Shown: positions 7,570 to 14,697 of the stretch, piece after piece
Layout: the number at the start of each line of letters is the position of its first letter
Position numbering within the stretch: the stretch's first letter is position 1
IMG/VR virus record: IMGVR_UViG_3300023179_006747
Location: 1-64,000 of that record
Length of the DNA: 64,000 nt
Source of the DNA: a virus
Direction: 5' to 3' (one strand)
Program-made: the position numbers and the translations under genes
Notes under the pieces: model-generated
The model's input: only the letters and a program-made list of their open reading frames with translations
Told to the model about the DNA's origin: nothing
Databases searched by the model: none

Positions 7570-8085
7570 GTGATAGTATCTGAAAGAGATATTGATTTCT
7601 TTGCTAAAAAATTGGACTTATCTCCAGAAAAAGCATTTTTACTAATCCAAGATCCAGATTGTTTGCCAGAAATATTAAATAAAATTTCAGAAGAAGATAT
7701 AGATGGGATTGTTGATATAAGTTTTCCAGTATTTGCAGAAATAACTATTATAAAATATAGTAAAGATTTAAAATATTCATTTGAAGAAAAAGAATATGTC
7801 TCAGAAGCAGTTGGTTTAAAATTCTATGATTTAATTGGAGAGCCTATTTTTAAAAAATCTATACTAGAATTCAAACATGACGAAGATACAGCTAAATCAC
7901 TTTTAGTATTTTTAGGATTTTTTTATAAAAACTTACATAAAGCAAGAAGAGCTTATCCATCAGAAAATATATATTATAATATAGCAAAAAATGGATTTGA
8001 AAATTCAGACAAAATACATATATCAGAACATCTTAAAGACTGGATTAAAATATTAAGAATAATACATAATGAAGTTTGGTTTTAA
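7570..8085 (+). CDS. Hypothetical protein, 171 residues
   Basis: Starts with GTG (7570-7572), 7 nt after ATGTAAT. It is a mainly helical, acidic protein: SERDIDFFAKKLDLSPEKAF at the N-terminus, FEEKEYVSEAVGLKFYDLIG in the middle and an aromatic-rich C-terminus with ISEHLKDWIKILR. No signal peptide, membrane segment or metal motif is seen and no family is recognised. It is followed by a 386-nt stretch without plus-strand genes that holds a structured RNA candidate. Confidence 0.6.
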   Translation: MIVSERDIDFFAKKLDLSPEKAFLLIQDPDCLPEILNKISEEDIDGIVDISFPVFAEITIIKYSKDLKYSFEEKEYVSEAVGLKFYDLIGEPIFKKSILEFKHDEDTAKSLLVFLGFFYKNLHKARRAYPSENIYYNIAKNGFENSDKIHISEHLKDWIKILRIIHNEVWF

Positions 8086-8089
8086 TACG

Positions 8090-8414
8090 ATATCCTAATT
8101 ATTTAACTTTTCTTTGATATCCAAAAGGGCTTTACCTCCAGATTTTAAATATCTGAAGTTGGGTATTATCAATCCAACTTTTCTTTTGACTCCAAATTTC
8201 ACCACGATCTCAGTGATGAATGGGCCATCGCACTTACGGATCAGAGGTAGCTTCGATCACTACATTCTGCGATGCCTATAGCTACATTCCCCTTATTAGC
8301 CATATAATGTACATATAAAGGTTTTAATAGTCGTCAGCCCTTGGGACGTTGCTATCTCAAGGATTGATAGTTGATTTTTTGACATCAACAAACTGCTCTA
8401 ATTGGGAACTATGT
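8090..8414 (-). ncRNA. Candidate structured non-coding RNA with H-type pseudoknot
   Basis: This non-coding stretch is richer in G+C than its surroundings and full of paired segments. A long helix joins 8336-8344 with 8121-8131 (9 pairs, 2-nt bulge). Inside it, CATCGCA/TGCGATG (8226-8232 with 8268-8274) and GTAGCT/AGCTAC (8247-8252 with 8280-8285) interlock as an H-type pseudoknot. Hairpins pair 8156-8162 with 8174-8180, 8139-8143 with 8151-8155, 8370-8375 with 8384-8389, and 8352-8356 with 8366-8370. A consensus promoter on the minus strand ends 7 nt before 8414, so leftward transcription is favoured; the 3' end is a guess. A 34-codon minus-strand frame (GTG to TAG at 8095-8097) overlaps it. 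I recognise no known RNA family. Confidence 0.5.
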
Positions 8415-8420
8415 TAATTT

Positions 8421-8449
8421 ATAATATATTAAGTTTGAGGTTTTGTCAA
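8421..8449 (-). promoter_or_regulatory. Sigma-70-type promoter for the structured RNA
   Basis: On the minus strand TTGACA (8444-8449), 17 nt, TATTAT (8421-8426), with no start codon in range. It reads into the structured stretch, placing the RNA 5' end near 8414. It overlaps the oppositely directed promoter of the gene at 8472. Confidence 0.6.
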
Positions 8450-8463
8450 ATTTTATTTATAAT
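8435..8463 (+). promoter_or_regulatory. Sigma-70-type promoter, predicted leaderless start
   Basis: TTGAGG (8435-8440), 17 nt, TATAAT (8458-8463), then 8 nt to ATG 8472. It shares sequence with the divergent minus-strand promoter, so the two may compete. Confidence 0.5.
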
Positions 8464-8471
8464 CAATATAA

Positions 8472-8681
8472 ATGGAAATTATAAAAAATAAAGCTAGATG
8501 GTCAGTTTATGCAAATAAATGTGTTAAGCATTATAATATCTCTAATGATAATATTTATGATGAACCAGAGCAATATCCATGTATCGCAATACCCCAGTTA
8601 ATTTCTGATATAAATGGATCAAGAGTTAAATTTAATTTTGTTTATAAAAAAGATTGTCAAAAATTATTAAAAGCTTTATAA
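8472..8681 (+). CDS. Hypothetical protein, 69 residues
   Basis: A small soluble protein (begins MEIIKNKARWSVYANKCVKH) with two Cys in the first two thirds and a basic C-terminus (KKDCQKLLKAL). No family recognised. Its 3' end contains the promoter of the tmRNA gene, and it starts 8 nt after a TATAAT box, without a Shine-Dalgarno sequence. Confidence 0.55.
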   Translation: MEIIKNKARWSVYANKCVKHYNISNDNIYDEPEQYPCIAIPQLISDINGSRVKFNFVYKKDCQKLLKAL

Positions 8682-8682
8682 T
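8654..8682 (+). promoter_or_regulatory. Sigma-70-type promoter of the tmRNA gene
   Basis: TTGTCA (8654-8659), 17 nt, TATAAT (8677-8682), located inside the end of the preceding gene. The predicted transcript start near 8689 gives a 24-nt leader that would be trimmed to the mature tmRNA end at 8713. A GTGTAAG (8683-8689) follows directly. Confidence 0.65.
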
Positions 8683-8712
8683 GTGTAAGATTAGTTAGTT
8701 CTTTCACATTGG

Positions 8713-9098
8713 GCGCGTACTGGTTTCGATTTTAAGAAAATAAATTGAAATGCAAGTGGAGGTTGAATCGAGGACTCCTTAAAAAGTTTCAATTATATTA
8801 ACTGCCAAAACAGCTAAATATAAAGGTCATATCTCTGCTAGAGTTTCTCTAGTTGAGATGACCGCTTCTGTAGCCTAAGTTCTACAGCGTGACTACCTTG
8901 ACACATCTATTGGATAGTTGCGTAATTAGATGTCTTATTATTTATAGTTTTTTTGTTCTATCAGTATTAAGTATTAAAAATAAAATCGCTAAGTATGTTT
9001 GTTCTTTATCTATACAAAGCTAAAAATAAAAAGAACTAAACTTGTAGTATTTTAATTTAGATTTTTAAAAGACGAGGATTCAACTTCCTCCGCGTCCA
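8713..9098 (+). ncRNA. ssrA: Transfer-messenger RNA (tmRNA), one-piece
   Basis: Rescues stalled ribosomes and tags the unfinished protein for degradation. The ends pair as an alanine-type acceptor stem: GGGCGCG (8713-8719) with CGCGTCC (9091-9097), including the G3-U70 wobble that marks tRNA-Ala, then discriminator A at 9098. CCA is not encoded. The D-analogue GGTTTCGA and T-arm GAGGA-TTCAACT-TCCTC are present. H2 pairs an A/T-rich stretch after 8731 with one near 9050-9070. The tag frame can begin at GCC 8804 and runs 24 codons (AKTAKYKG... to ...EMTASVA) to TAA 8876, which sits in the loop of a CTGTAG/CTACAG hairpin, the normal H5 position. Exact resume codon is inferred. Confidence 0.9.
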
Positions 9099-9130
9099 AG
9101 TAAACGAATCTCTTCGTCTCCATTTTAATA

Positions 9131-9160
9131 TTAGAGATTTATCTTAGGATAAGATATAAT
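9131..9160 (+). promoter_or_regulatory. TATAAT box with leaderless spacing
   Basis: TATAAT (9155-9160) lies 6 nt before ATG 9167. The -35 region (TTAGAG, 9131-9136, 18-nt spacing) is weak. A GAGATT stretch here (9134-9139) can pair with AATCTC near 9107-9112 and may help end the tmRNA transcript. Confidence 0.45.
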
Positions 9161-9166
9161 CTTTAT

Positions 9167-9718
9167 ATGTCAATATCAACAGTAAAAGTAAAATGCGCGT
9201 ATTGTGGAAATGAATTTCAAAAATTAAAATCAGAATACAATAGAAGAATTAAAAAGAAAAATGCAGGTTTTTTCTGCAATTTAAAATGTTCTGGAAATTA
9301 TTTTGATACTAAACATTTAGCTAAATATAGAAAAATCTATAGTAAAAATATTAAAAATTATTCATCAAATCGCTTAGATGAATATAGCTCATTAAAATAC
9401 TATTTAAATAAATCTTTATATAGAAGTAAAAAGAAAGGTGTGAAATCTGATTTAACTTTAGAATATTTAAAAGAACTTTGGAATAAACAAAATGGAATCT
9501 GCCCATATACAGGAATTAAAATGGAACTTCCGAGAACAACAGCTGACGAAGATATCAAAAAAACTCCAACAAAAGCAAGTTTAGATCAAATTGTACCATC
9601 AAAAGGTTATATAAAAGGAAATGTAGAATTTGTTTGTTATAGTGTGAATGTAGCAAAAAATGATTTTACTAAAGATCAAATGATAGATTTTATAAATCAA
9701 ATTAAAAATAAACTATAG
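9167..9718 (+). CDS. HNH-type endonuclease with N-terminal zinc finger
   Basis: Probably a free-standing DNA endonuclease, of the homing type often found in phages. Residues 10-42 hold a Cys4 zinc finger (CAYCG ... FFCNLKC). The C-terminal half has the HNH-like core: ICPYTGIKMEL near residue 110 and KASLDQIVPSKGYIKGNVEF near 140, matching the SLDRIDPSKGYVEGN signature in which Asp replaces the first His, then NVAKNDFTKDQ. Length 183 residues fits. It lies directly after the tmRNA gene, a common kind of site for mobile endonucleases next to conserved RNA genes, though the RNA is not interrupted. Confidence 0.8.
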   Translation: MSISTVKVKCAYCGNEFQKLKSEYNRRIKKKNAGFFCNLKCSGNYFDTKHLAKYRKIYSKNIKNYSSNRLDEYSSLKYYLNKSLYRSKKKGVKSDLTLEYLKELWNKQNGICPYTGIKMELPRTTADEDIKKTPTKASLDQIVPSKGYIKGNVEFVCYSVNVAKNDFTKDQMIDFINQIKNKL

Positions 9719-9753
9719 AATAGTTTTCTTAAATACATAATTATATATAAAAA

Positions 9754-9760
9754 GTGTATA
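9754..9760 (+). promoter_or_regulatory. GTGTATA element, possible late promoter
   Basis: GTGTATA lies 8 nt before ATG 9769, matching the spacing of GTGTAAT elements before some virion genes. An in-frame GTG at 9754 falls inside it and is therefore unlikely to be the start codon. Confidence 0.35.
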
Positions 9761-9768
9761 TATTATAT

Positions 9769-11250
9769 ATGAAGGAAATTACACTTTTTGGCAAAACTGT
9801 TTATATTCTTGAGCAAGGTGTTGATTTTTATTCTTATGAATTAGCAGGATCTCAACCAAGTCCATGTGTTGAAGCTGGTGAACCTCGTACATTGAAAAAT
9901 AGACCAATTTCAATTTTACAAAATGTCGATGATGGACCATATGATACTAGTAATGGACAAGTTTTATGGGGAAAAACAATCTTTAATCCAGATGATGGTA
10001 GTGAAACCCAAATAAAAATATCAGAAATGTGGACTTATGGAGAACCAGAATGGAGAACGAGATATTATGAAGAAGAACTACCAGAACTAGGAAGAGCGTC
10101 CGCAAGACAATTGAGAGATTGGTGGCTATTCGAATTTACTGAAACAATGGATTATGATTGGTCTATACATTTAATTAATTATCTTTATTATGAGTATACA
10201 AGAATAAATGAAACATTTATGCATGATCATGTTCCAGGCGCTTCTACTGCTCCAATGGGAGCATCTTTATTAGCAGATATTAACGCCGCAGCAAAATATC
10301 AATTATTGTATTCTGCAGATATGGATGATCCTTTGCAAAAAGGTCCACTTATGTTTAAATCCAGAGGATTTGCGATTCAAGCATTTAAACACTTAATGGG
10401 AATAGAAGGGCCAGGATATTTTGACTATTATTTTAGAAGTAGAATAAATCTTAAAGGACATTTAATTACAACAAAAGATGGAAAGACGACTATAGAGATT
10501 AAATATTCTAATGATGATGGACGCAAAGGTGGTGCAAGAAATCAACGTCTTTGTGGACATGCATTTTTATTTATAAATTTAACTTCGAAAAATGAGGGTC
10601 AAGTACCTCCATCTATTCAAGTCGAATTAGGCGATGTTCTGGAAGCTGGTGATGAAAGCTATGTAATACAAAATTTATTTAATGTAATGGGTCCAACTCC
10701 TTCAGCAGAATTTTTAAGTTGGTGGAACAAATTATGTGATTATTACGAAAGTCTTCAAAACCAATACGAAGAAGATGCAGAATCTTCATATGATCCACCA
10801 GCAAATTATGATGAAAATGGAGTTAAATTTGGTATAATTCCTGGTGTAGATCTAAAAATTGATACTGATGGACCAGGAGTATTTTATGTTGGAGGTAGAT
10901 TTGGGTTTGGAACAAATCCTTATACTAAAGGTTTATGGCTTGGAAATCTTCGTTTTGAAGTAGGAGTAAATCCAAGAAATTATGCTAATCAAATATGGGG
11001 ACAAATGAGGGCGAGACAGCAAAATTATAGATCAACTGTTCAACAAAAAACCCAAACCAGAGTAAATAACGCCTCAGCTGGAGCTACTAATCCAACCGAC
11101 TTAGATATAAGTCAAAATCGAACATCTACTCCAAATGGCACAAGGCCATCAAATACAGACGCTGTACATGATAGCAATAAATCTGGCGCAAGTAACGGAG
11201 GATCTGATACTAGAAATTCCCAAAATAATCCTCAAGCTCCAGGCATGTAA
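9769..11250 (+). CDS. Possible structural protein with Asn/Ser/Thr-rich tail
   Basis: A 493-residue protein of unknown family. ATG 9769 is preferred over an in-frame GTG five codons earlier that overlaps a promoter-like element. The first 370 residues are globular, rich in Trp and Tyr, with SARQLRDWWLFEFTE near 110 and a Gly-rich part (GVFYVGGRFGFGTNPYTKG near 370). The last 60 residues are low-complexity and hold several Asn-X-Ser/Thr triplets (NAS, NRT, NGT, NKS, NGGS nearby). The size, composition and late-type element suggest a virion protein. Placed just before the glycosyltransferase island, its tail is a plausible glycosylation target. This is inference. Confidence 0.5.
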   Translation: MKEITLFGKTVYILEQGVDFYSYELAGSQPSPCVEAGEPRTLKNRPISILQNVDDGPYDTSNGQVLWGKTIFNPDDGSETQIKISEMWTYGEPEWRTRYYEEELPELGRASARQLRDWWLFEFTETMDYDWSIHLINYLYYEYTRINETFMHDHVPGASTAPMGASLLADINAAAKYQLLYSADMDDPLQKGPLMFKSRGFAIQAFKHLMGIEGPGYFDYYFRSRINLKGHLITTKDGKTTIEIKYSNDDGRKGGARNQRLCGHAFLFINLTSKNEGQVPPSIQVELGDVLEAGDESYVIQNLFNVMGPTPSAEFLSWWNKLCDYYESLQNQYEEDAESSYDPPANYDENGVKFGIIPGVDLKIDTDGPGVFYVGGRFGFGTNPYTKGLWLGNLRFEVGVNPRNYANQIWGQMRARQQNYRSTVQQKTQTRVNNASAGATNPTDLDISQNRTSTPNGTRPSNTDAVHDSNKSGASNGGSDTRNSQNNPQAPGM

Positions 11251-11255
11251 TTTTT

Positions 11256-11283
11256 TTGATTTTAAATTTTTTTCTTTTATAAT
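11256..11283 (+). promoter_or_regulatory. Sigma-70-type promoter opening the glycan island
   Basis: TTGATT (11256-11261), 16 nt, TATAAT (11278-11283), then 6 nt to a TTG start codon at 11290. The spacing is the same as for ATG-started leaderless genes, which supports the TTG. Confidence 0.65.
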
Positions 11284-11289
11284 ATCTTA

Positions 11290-12255
11290 TTGAATATACT
11301 TTGGCCAGACATACATTTAAATCTTACGAAAAATATAGCAAAAGCTTTTAATAAACTAGGCCATACATTAATACTTCCAAGTTCAGATTATATACCAACA
11401 AATTTACCACCAAAACAATTTAATCAATGGGCGTGGAATACAACTTGGACTCAACAAAAAGCTGATCTTGAATTTCAACATAAAAATGTAAAAGTATTAA
11501 ATAAATATCAAATATTAGACCTTAAACCAGAAATAGTATTTATTACGAGTTTTGAAAGTCAATTTGAGATATTAAATGAAATTTGGCCTCACTTAAAAGA
11601 AAAGGGCAAATTAGCTTGTTATAGCGGTAATGATTATTGGGATGGTGCTTATCCATTTTATATTATTAAAAATTATCTATGCGCGGATTATGTTGGATAT
11701 TTTCTTGCTAATAAATATAAAGTAAATCACTTGTACTATAGACCTTGGGTTGATTACGATAGGTGTACTTTTGATGGACCAACAGATGGAAATATAGTTG
11801 GAATTTATATTTCAGAATATGAAAAAAATTTTAATCAAGAATACAAAATAAGCAAAAGTCTTCAAGAAGAAACTCCATATATAGATTATCACTATCATAC
11901 AAATAGTTCTCAAGAAGAATTAACTAAAAGCTTAAAATCAAGTATTGCAACTCAACATATTAAACATCTCGAAGGATATGGAATATCAGTAATTGAAAGT
12001 ATGGCTTGCGGAAGACCAGTTCTTATGCATCGTCAAATGGCTAAAAATAAAAGTTTAATGCAGTGGAGTATTGAAAATACAACAGCCTTATTCTTTGAAA
12101 ACAATTATGAATATATCGCAAAATTAAAAGCATTATACGAAAGCAAAGATTATAGATATTATTTACAAAATATGACAGCTAGTGTTATTCGCCAGATTAT
12201 AGATAATGACAGAGAAACAGAAAAGCTTGGACATTTCCTTAATAATCTAGTATAA
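11290..12255 (+). CDS. Glycosyltransferase, GT4-like
   Basis: First gene of the glycan island. The 321-residue product has a GT-B layout: the N-terminal half begins NILWPDIHLNLTKNIAKAFN with an acceptor-side Rossmann pattern, and the C-terminal half carries LEGYGISVIESMACGRPVL (near residue 230), the donor-binding E-x7-E-type motif of GT4 enzymes. It is shorter than most GT4 proteins (usually 350-400 residues). Translation appears to start at TTG 11290, placed 6 nt after TATAAT. No signal peptide. Donor and acceptor unknown. Confidence 0.75.
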   Translation: MNILWPDIHLNLTKNIAKAFNKLGHTLILPSSDYIPTNLPPKQFNQWAWNTTWTQQKADLEFQHKNVKVLNKYQILDLKPEIVFITSFESQFEILNEIWPHLKEKGKLACYSGNDYWDGAYPFYIIKNYLCADYVGYFLANKYKVNHLYYRPWVDYDRCTFDGPTDGNIVGIYISEYEKNFNQEYKISKSLQEETPYIDYHYHTNSSQEELTKSLKSSIATQHIKHLEGYGISVIESMACGRPVLMHRQMAKNKSLMQWSIENTTALFFENNYEYIAKLKALYESKDYRYYLQNMTASVIRQIIDNDRETEKLGHFLNNLV

Positions 12256-12256
12256 T
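12227..12256 (+). promoter_or_regulatory. Sigma-70-type promoter within the glycan island
   Basis: TTGGAC (12227-12232), 18 nt, TATAAT (12251-12256), then 8 nt to GTG 12265. It lies in the end of the preceding gene. Confidence 0.55.
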
Positions 12257-12264
12257 TTTAAATA

Positions 12265-13101
12265 GTGAAAATCTGGCTCTGTGGTATTACCCAAAACGAG
12301 AAGCAGAATATTGACGATATGACTAAAGACATATATCAATATTTTGATGGGTTAATTTTTGTAGATGGTGGATCAACAGATGGTACGCTAGAAGTATTAA
12401 ATGCAAGAAAAGGCCAAGGAAAGATTATAAATCGAGAATGGTCAAATGACCATGATCTTCAAATGAACGGCTTCCTAAGAGCAAATGTAATGCAAAATGG
12501 CGATTGGTTCATTATTCGCGATAGCTGTGAAAGATTAGATATAGATTGGGTGAAGAATTTGCGTAATTTTATAGAAAATTTCTTAGAAAAGAATAAATTA
12601 AATAGCTGCGTTGACAGACAAAAAGCTTTTCTTGTTAAATATTTTGATGATATGATATTTCAAGGAAGCCCACATTGGGGTTTAAGTGGTATGAGAGGCG
12701 GATATATTGATCTTTATGAATACTATGCAAAAAATCAAAAGATGTTTGCATGGGAAGAAAGGCCATCTCAAAGAAAGCACTATATTGATAGTGATATGAA
12801 GTATTACTTTATTTATGGAAGATCAAATCATTGCGTTCTTCATTATTATGATAATGGCAAAACTCCAGAAAAATATCAACAACAAGAAAGTATAAGGCAA
12901 GCATTTAGATCTTTTTGTGAGACTTTAGGGATAAAATTCAATTTAGAGTCATTAAAAGAATACTGGCGAAATAATACTATCAATGATAATATGAAATTCT
13001 TTATTAATAATGAAAGACTCATAAGAAGATTTTATAGATTAAATATTTTAAATCATTCATTAGAGCAAATTGATTCATCAGAGGAATGGAGACTAGAATG
13101 A
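12265..13101 (+). CDS. Glycosyltransferase family 2-like
   Basis: A 278-residue GT-A fold enzyme. The start resembles GT2: KIWLCGITQNEKQNIDDMT followed by DGLIFVDGGSTDGTLEVL (residues 28-45), the strand and loop that hold the nucleotide. The later segment DWFIIRDSCERLD takes the place of the DxD metal site. The remaining part (GSPHWGLSGMRGGYIDLYEY) is unlike common GT2 members, so acceptor specificity is unknown. It starts with GTG 8 nt after a TATAAT box and overlaps the next gene with ATGA. Confidence 0.72.
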   Translation: MKIWLCGITQNEKQNIDDMTKDIYQYFDGLIFVDGGSTDGTLEVLNARKGQGKIINREWSNDHDLQMNGFLRANVMQNGDWFIIRDSCERLDIDWVKNLRNFIENFLEKNKLNSCVDRQKAFLVKYFDDMIFQGSPHWGLSGMRGGYIDLYEYYAKNQKMFAWEERPSQRKHYIDSDMKYYFIYGRSNHCVLHYYDNGKTPEKYQQQESIRQAFRSFCETLGIKFNLESLKEYWRNNTINDNMKFFINNERLIRRFYRLNILNHSLEQIDSSEEWRLE

Positions 13102-13997
13102 AATTAATAGATTGCTTCATGTATTTTAATGAAAAAGATATTGCATATCTTAGAATAAAAGAATTATATGATATTGTTGATTACTTTGTCATCAATGAAG
13201 CCACAAAGACTCATCAAGGCCAAGATAAAGAATTATCCTTTTGGAAAGATGATAGACTACAAGAATTCAAAGATAAGATCATCTACACACCAATAGAACT
13301 AGATGGAAGATTTGACGTTTTAATGCCAAAGTTTTTTCCAGATGCAAAGATTGGCGCAAAAGAGCACGAACAAAGAATAAGACTTTTTGAACAAATTGAA
13401 CCATTAAACTTAGACAATTTAGATACAATAATGATTTCAGATTGCGATGAAATTCCTAATAAAAATATATTTCAAGATATGATTAAGTATCCAATCGTTG
13501 CGCTTAATCAAATGTTTTTTGTTCATTACATTAATGTTTATACAAATAAAAATGTTACTGGAACAGTAGCTTGTAAATACGAAGGATTAAAATATTTAAA
13601 TACACTATGTTTTGGAATGGGTCTTCAAATTTTAAGAAGAGATAAAGATTTTATGCCAAGAATAGAAAATGGTGGATGGCACTATTCTTATATGGGTGGA
13701 GCAAAATCAGTTAGTCAAAAAGTAGTATCAACTTATGATGGCAATTTGAACTCTCAATGGAAAACAGAAGCAGCTGCCCAAAAATTAATTGATGAAAGTA
13801 TTAAAAATAAACAAAGCCCTTTTTCTCAAGAGCCAATTTCTATTTTAGATTTTAAATGTGCTACAATAGCTGACTTAAACTTCATAACAGCAAAAGAAGG
13901 TGGGTGGCAGAAATCATCAGCAAGATGCCAATTGCATCCAAAAATAATAGAATTAGACTTTAATAGAGATTTTGAAAATTTAAAATATAATAAATAA
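13098..13997 (+). CDS. Glycosyltransferase family 17-like (GlcNAc-transferase type)
   Basis: Resembles GT17, whose eukaryotic member adds the bisecting beta-1,4-GlcNAc of N-glycans. The 299-residue protein (start at the ATG in ATGA overlapping the previous stop) shows the family's order: KLIDCFMYFNEKDIAYLRIK with E for the glutamate after FN, VINEATKTHQG near 47, EHEQRIRLFE near 96, MISDCDEIPN near 116 with the DxD-like metal site, and GGWHYSYMGG near 195. Phages and marine bacteria are known to carry GT17 members. Acceptor unknown. Confidence 0.78.
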   Translation: MKLIDCFMYFNEKDIAYLRIKELYDIVDYFVINEATKTHQGQDKELSFWKDDRLQEFKDKIIYTPIELDGRFDVLMPKFFPDAKIGAKEHEQRIRLFEQIEPLNLDNLDTIMISDCDEIPNKNIFQDMIKYPIVALNQMFFVHYINVYTNKNVTGTVACKYEGLKYLNTLCFGMGLQILRRDKDFMPRIENGGWHYSYMGGAKSVSQKVVSTYDGNLNSQWKTEAAAQKLIDESIKNKQSPFSQEPISILDFKCATIADLNFITAKEGGWQKSSARCQLHPKIIELDFNRDFENLKYNK

Positions 13998-13998
13998 C

Positions 13999-14697
13999 AT
14001 GAATAATCCTTTTGATTTTTTTGATAGAATATATTGCATTAATCTTCTAGAAAGAGTAGATAAATGGCAACAATGTTTGGAAGAATTTAAAAAACTTGGA
14101 ATAGAAAATAAAGTGATTAGATTTAATGCAATTAAATTTATTGGTGAATTGCCAGAACAACTTAGATGGATTAATATTAGAGCTTGTGGATGTACAGCAT
14201 CTCATAGAGAAATTATAAAAATTTGTCATAATGAAAATGTCAAAAATGTATTAGTTTTAGAAGATGATGTAGAATTCCATAATGATCCAATCAAAAATTT
14301 AAGTTTATCAATAAATGAATTAAAAGATAAAAGTTGGGATATATTATATCTTGGAATGAATGTGACAGATGAAAAATTTAAACAACCTTTAGAAAGAATT
14401 AGCCCTAATTTACTAAGAATTAAAAGTGCATTGACTACGCATGCTATAGCATATAATAATTCTTCTTTTAAACCAATTTTAGAATATATACCAGAAGGAT
14501 TAGAAATAATTAATTGGCAAGCAAGAAATGAATCTTATGATGGATTTTTTATGAGGCATTTTTTAAGCCAAAATAAAGCATTTTGCACGAATGAATATTT
14601 GGCTACTCAAAGAGATAGTTTTTCAGACATTAATCTAGGGAATGCAACTTACGGGAAAGCTATTATGGAAAATTTTTATAAAATGAGACCATTATGA
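13999..14697 (+). CDS. Glycosyltransferase family 25 (LPS/collagen galactosyltransferase type)
   Basis: GT25 enzymes are usually beta-galactosyltransferases acting on lipooligosaccharide or, in eukaryotes, collagen. The 232-residue protein has the typical opening IYCINLLERVDKWQQCLEEF (residues 10-29), GCTASHREIIK near 57, and VLVLEDDVEFHNDP near 78 carrying the metal-binding acidic triad. The C-terminus includes TTHAIAYNNSSF, the usual acceptor-side segment. Length matches bacterial LOS transferases. It overlaps the next gene by 4 nt in the same operon. Confidence 0.85.
   Translation: MNNPFDFFDRIYCINLLERVDKWQQCLEEFKKLGIENKVIRFNAIKFIGELPEQLRWINIRACGCTASHREIIKICHNENVKNVLVLEDDVEFHNDPIKNLSLSINELKDKSWDILYLGMNVTDEKFKQPLERISPNLLRIKSALTTHAIAYNNSSFKPILEYIPEGLEIINWQARNESYDGFFMRHFLSQNKAFCTNEYLATQRDSFSDINLGNATYGKAIMENFYKMRPL

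Noticed and set aside
8095-8202. A 34-codon minus-strand frame from GTG to TAG inside the structured RNA region
   Set aside because: It looks protein-like (VKFGVKRKVGLII), but there is no ribosome binding site, the upstream part is stopped in frame, and the paired segments of the RNA run through it. Kept as a remark under the RNA feature.
8090-8414. Group I intron or RNase P RNA
   Set aside because: No convincing P/Q/R/S core with matching P7 strands and no GAGGAAAGTCC-type P4 sequence was found on either strand, and no flanking gene is interrupted.
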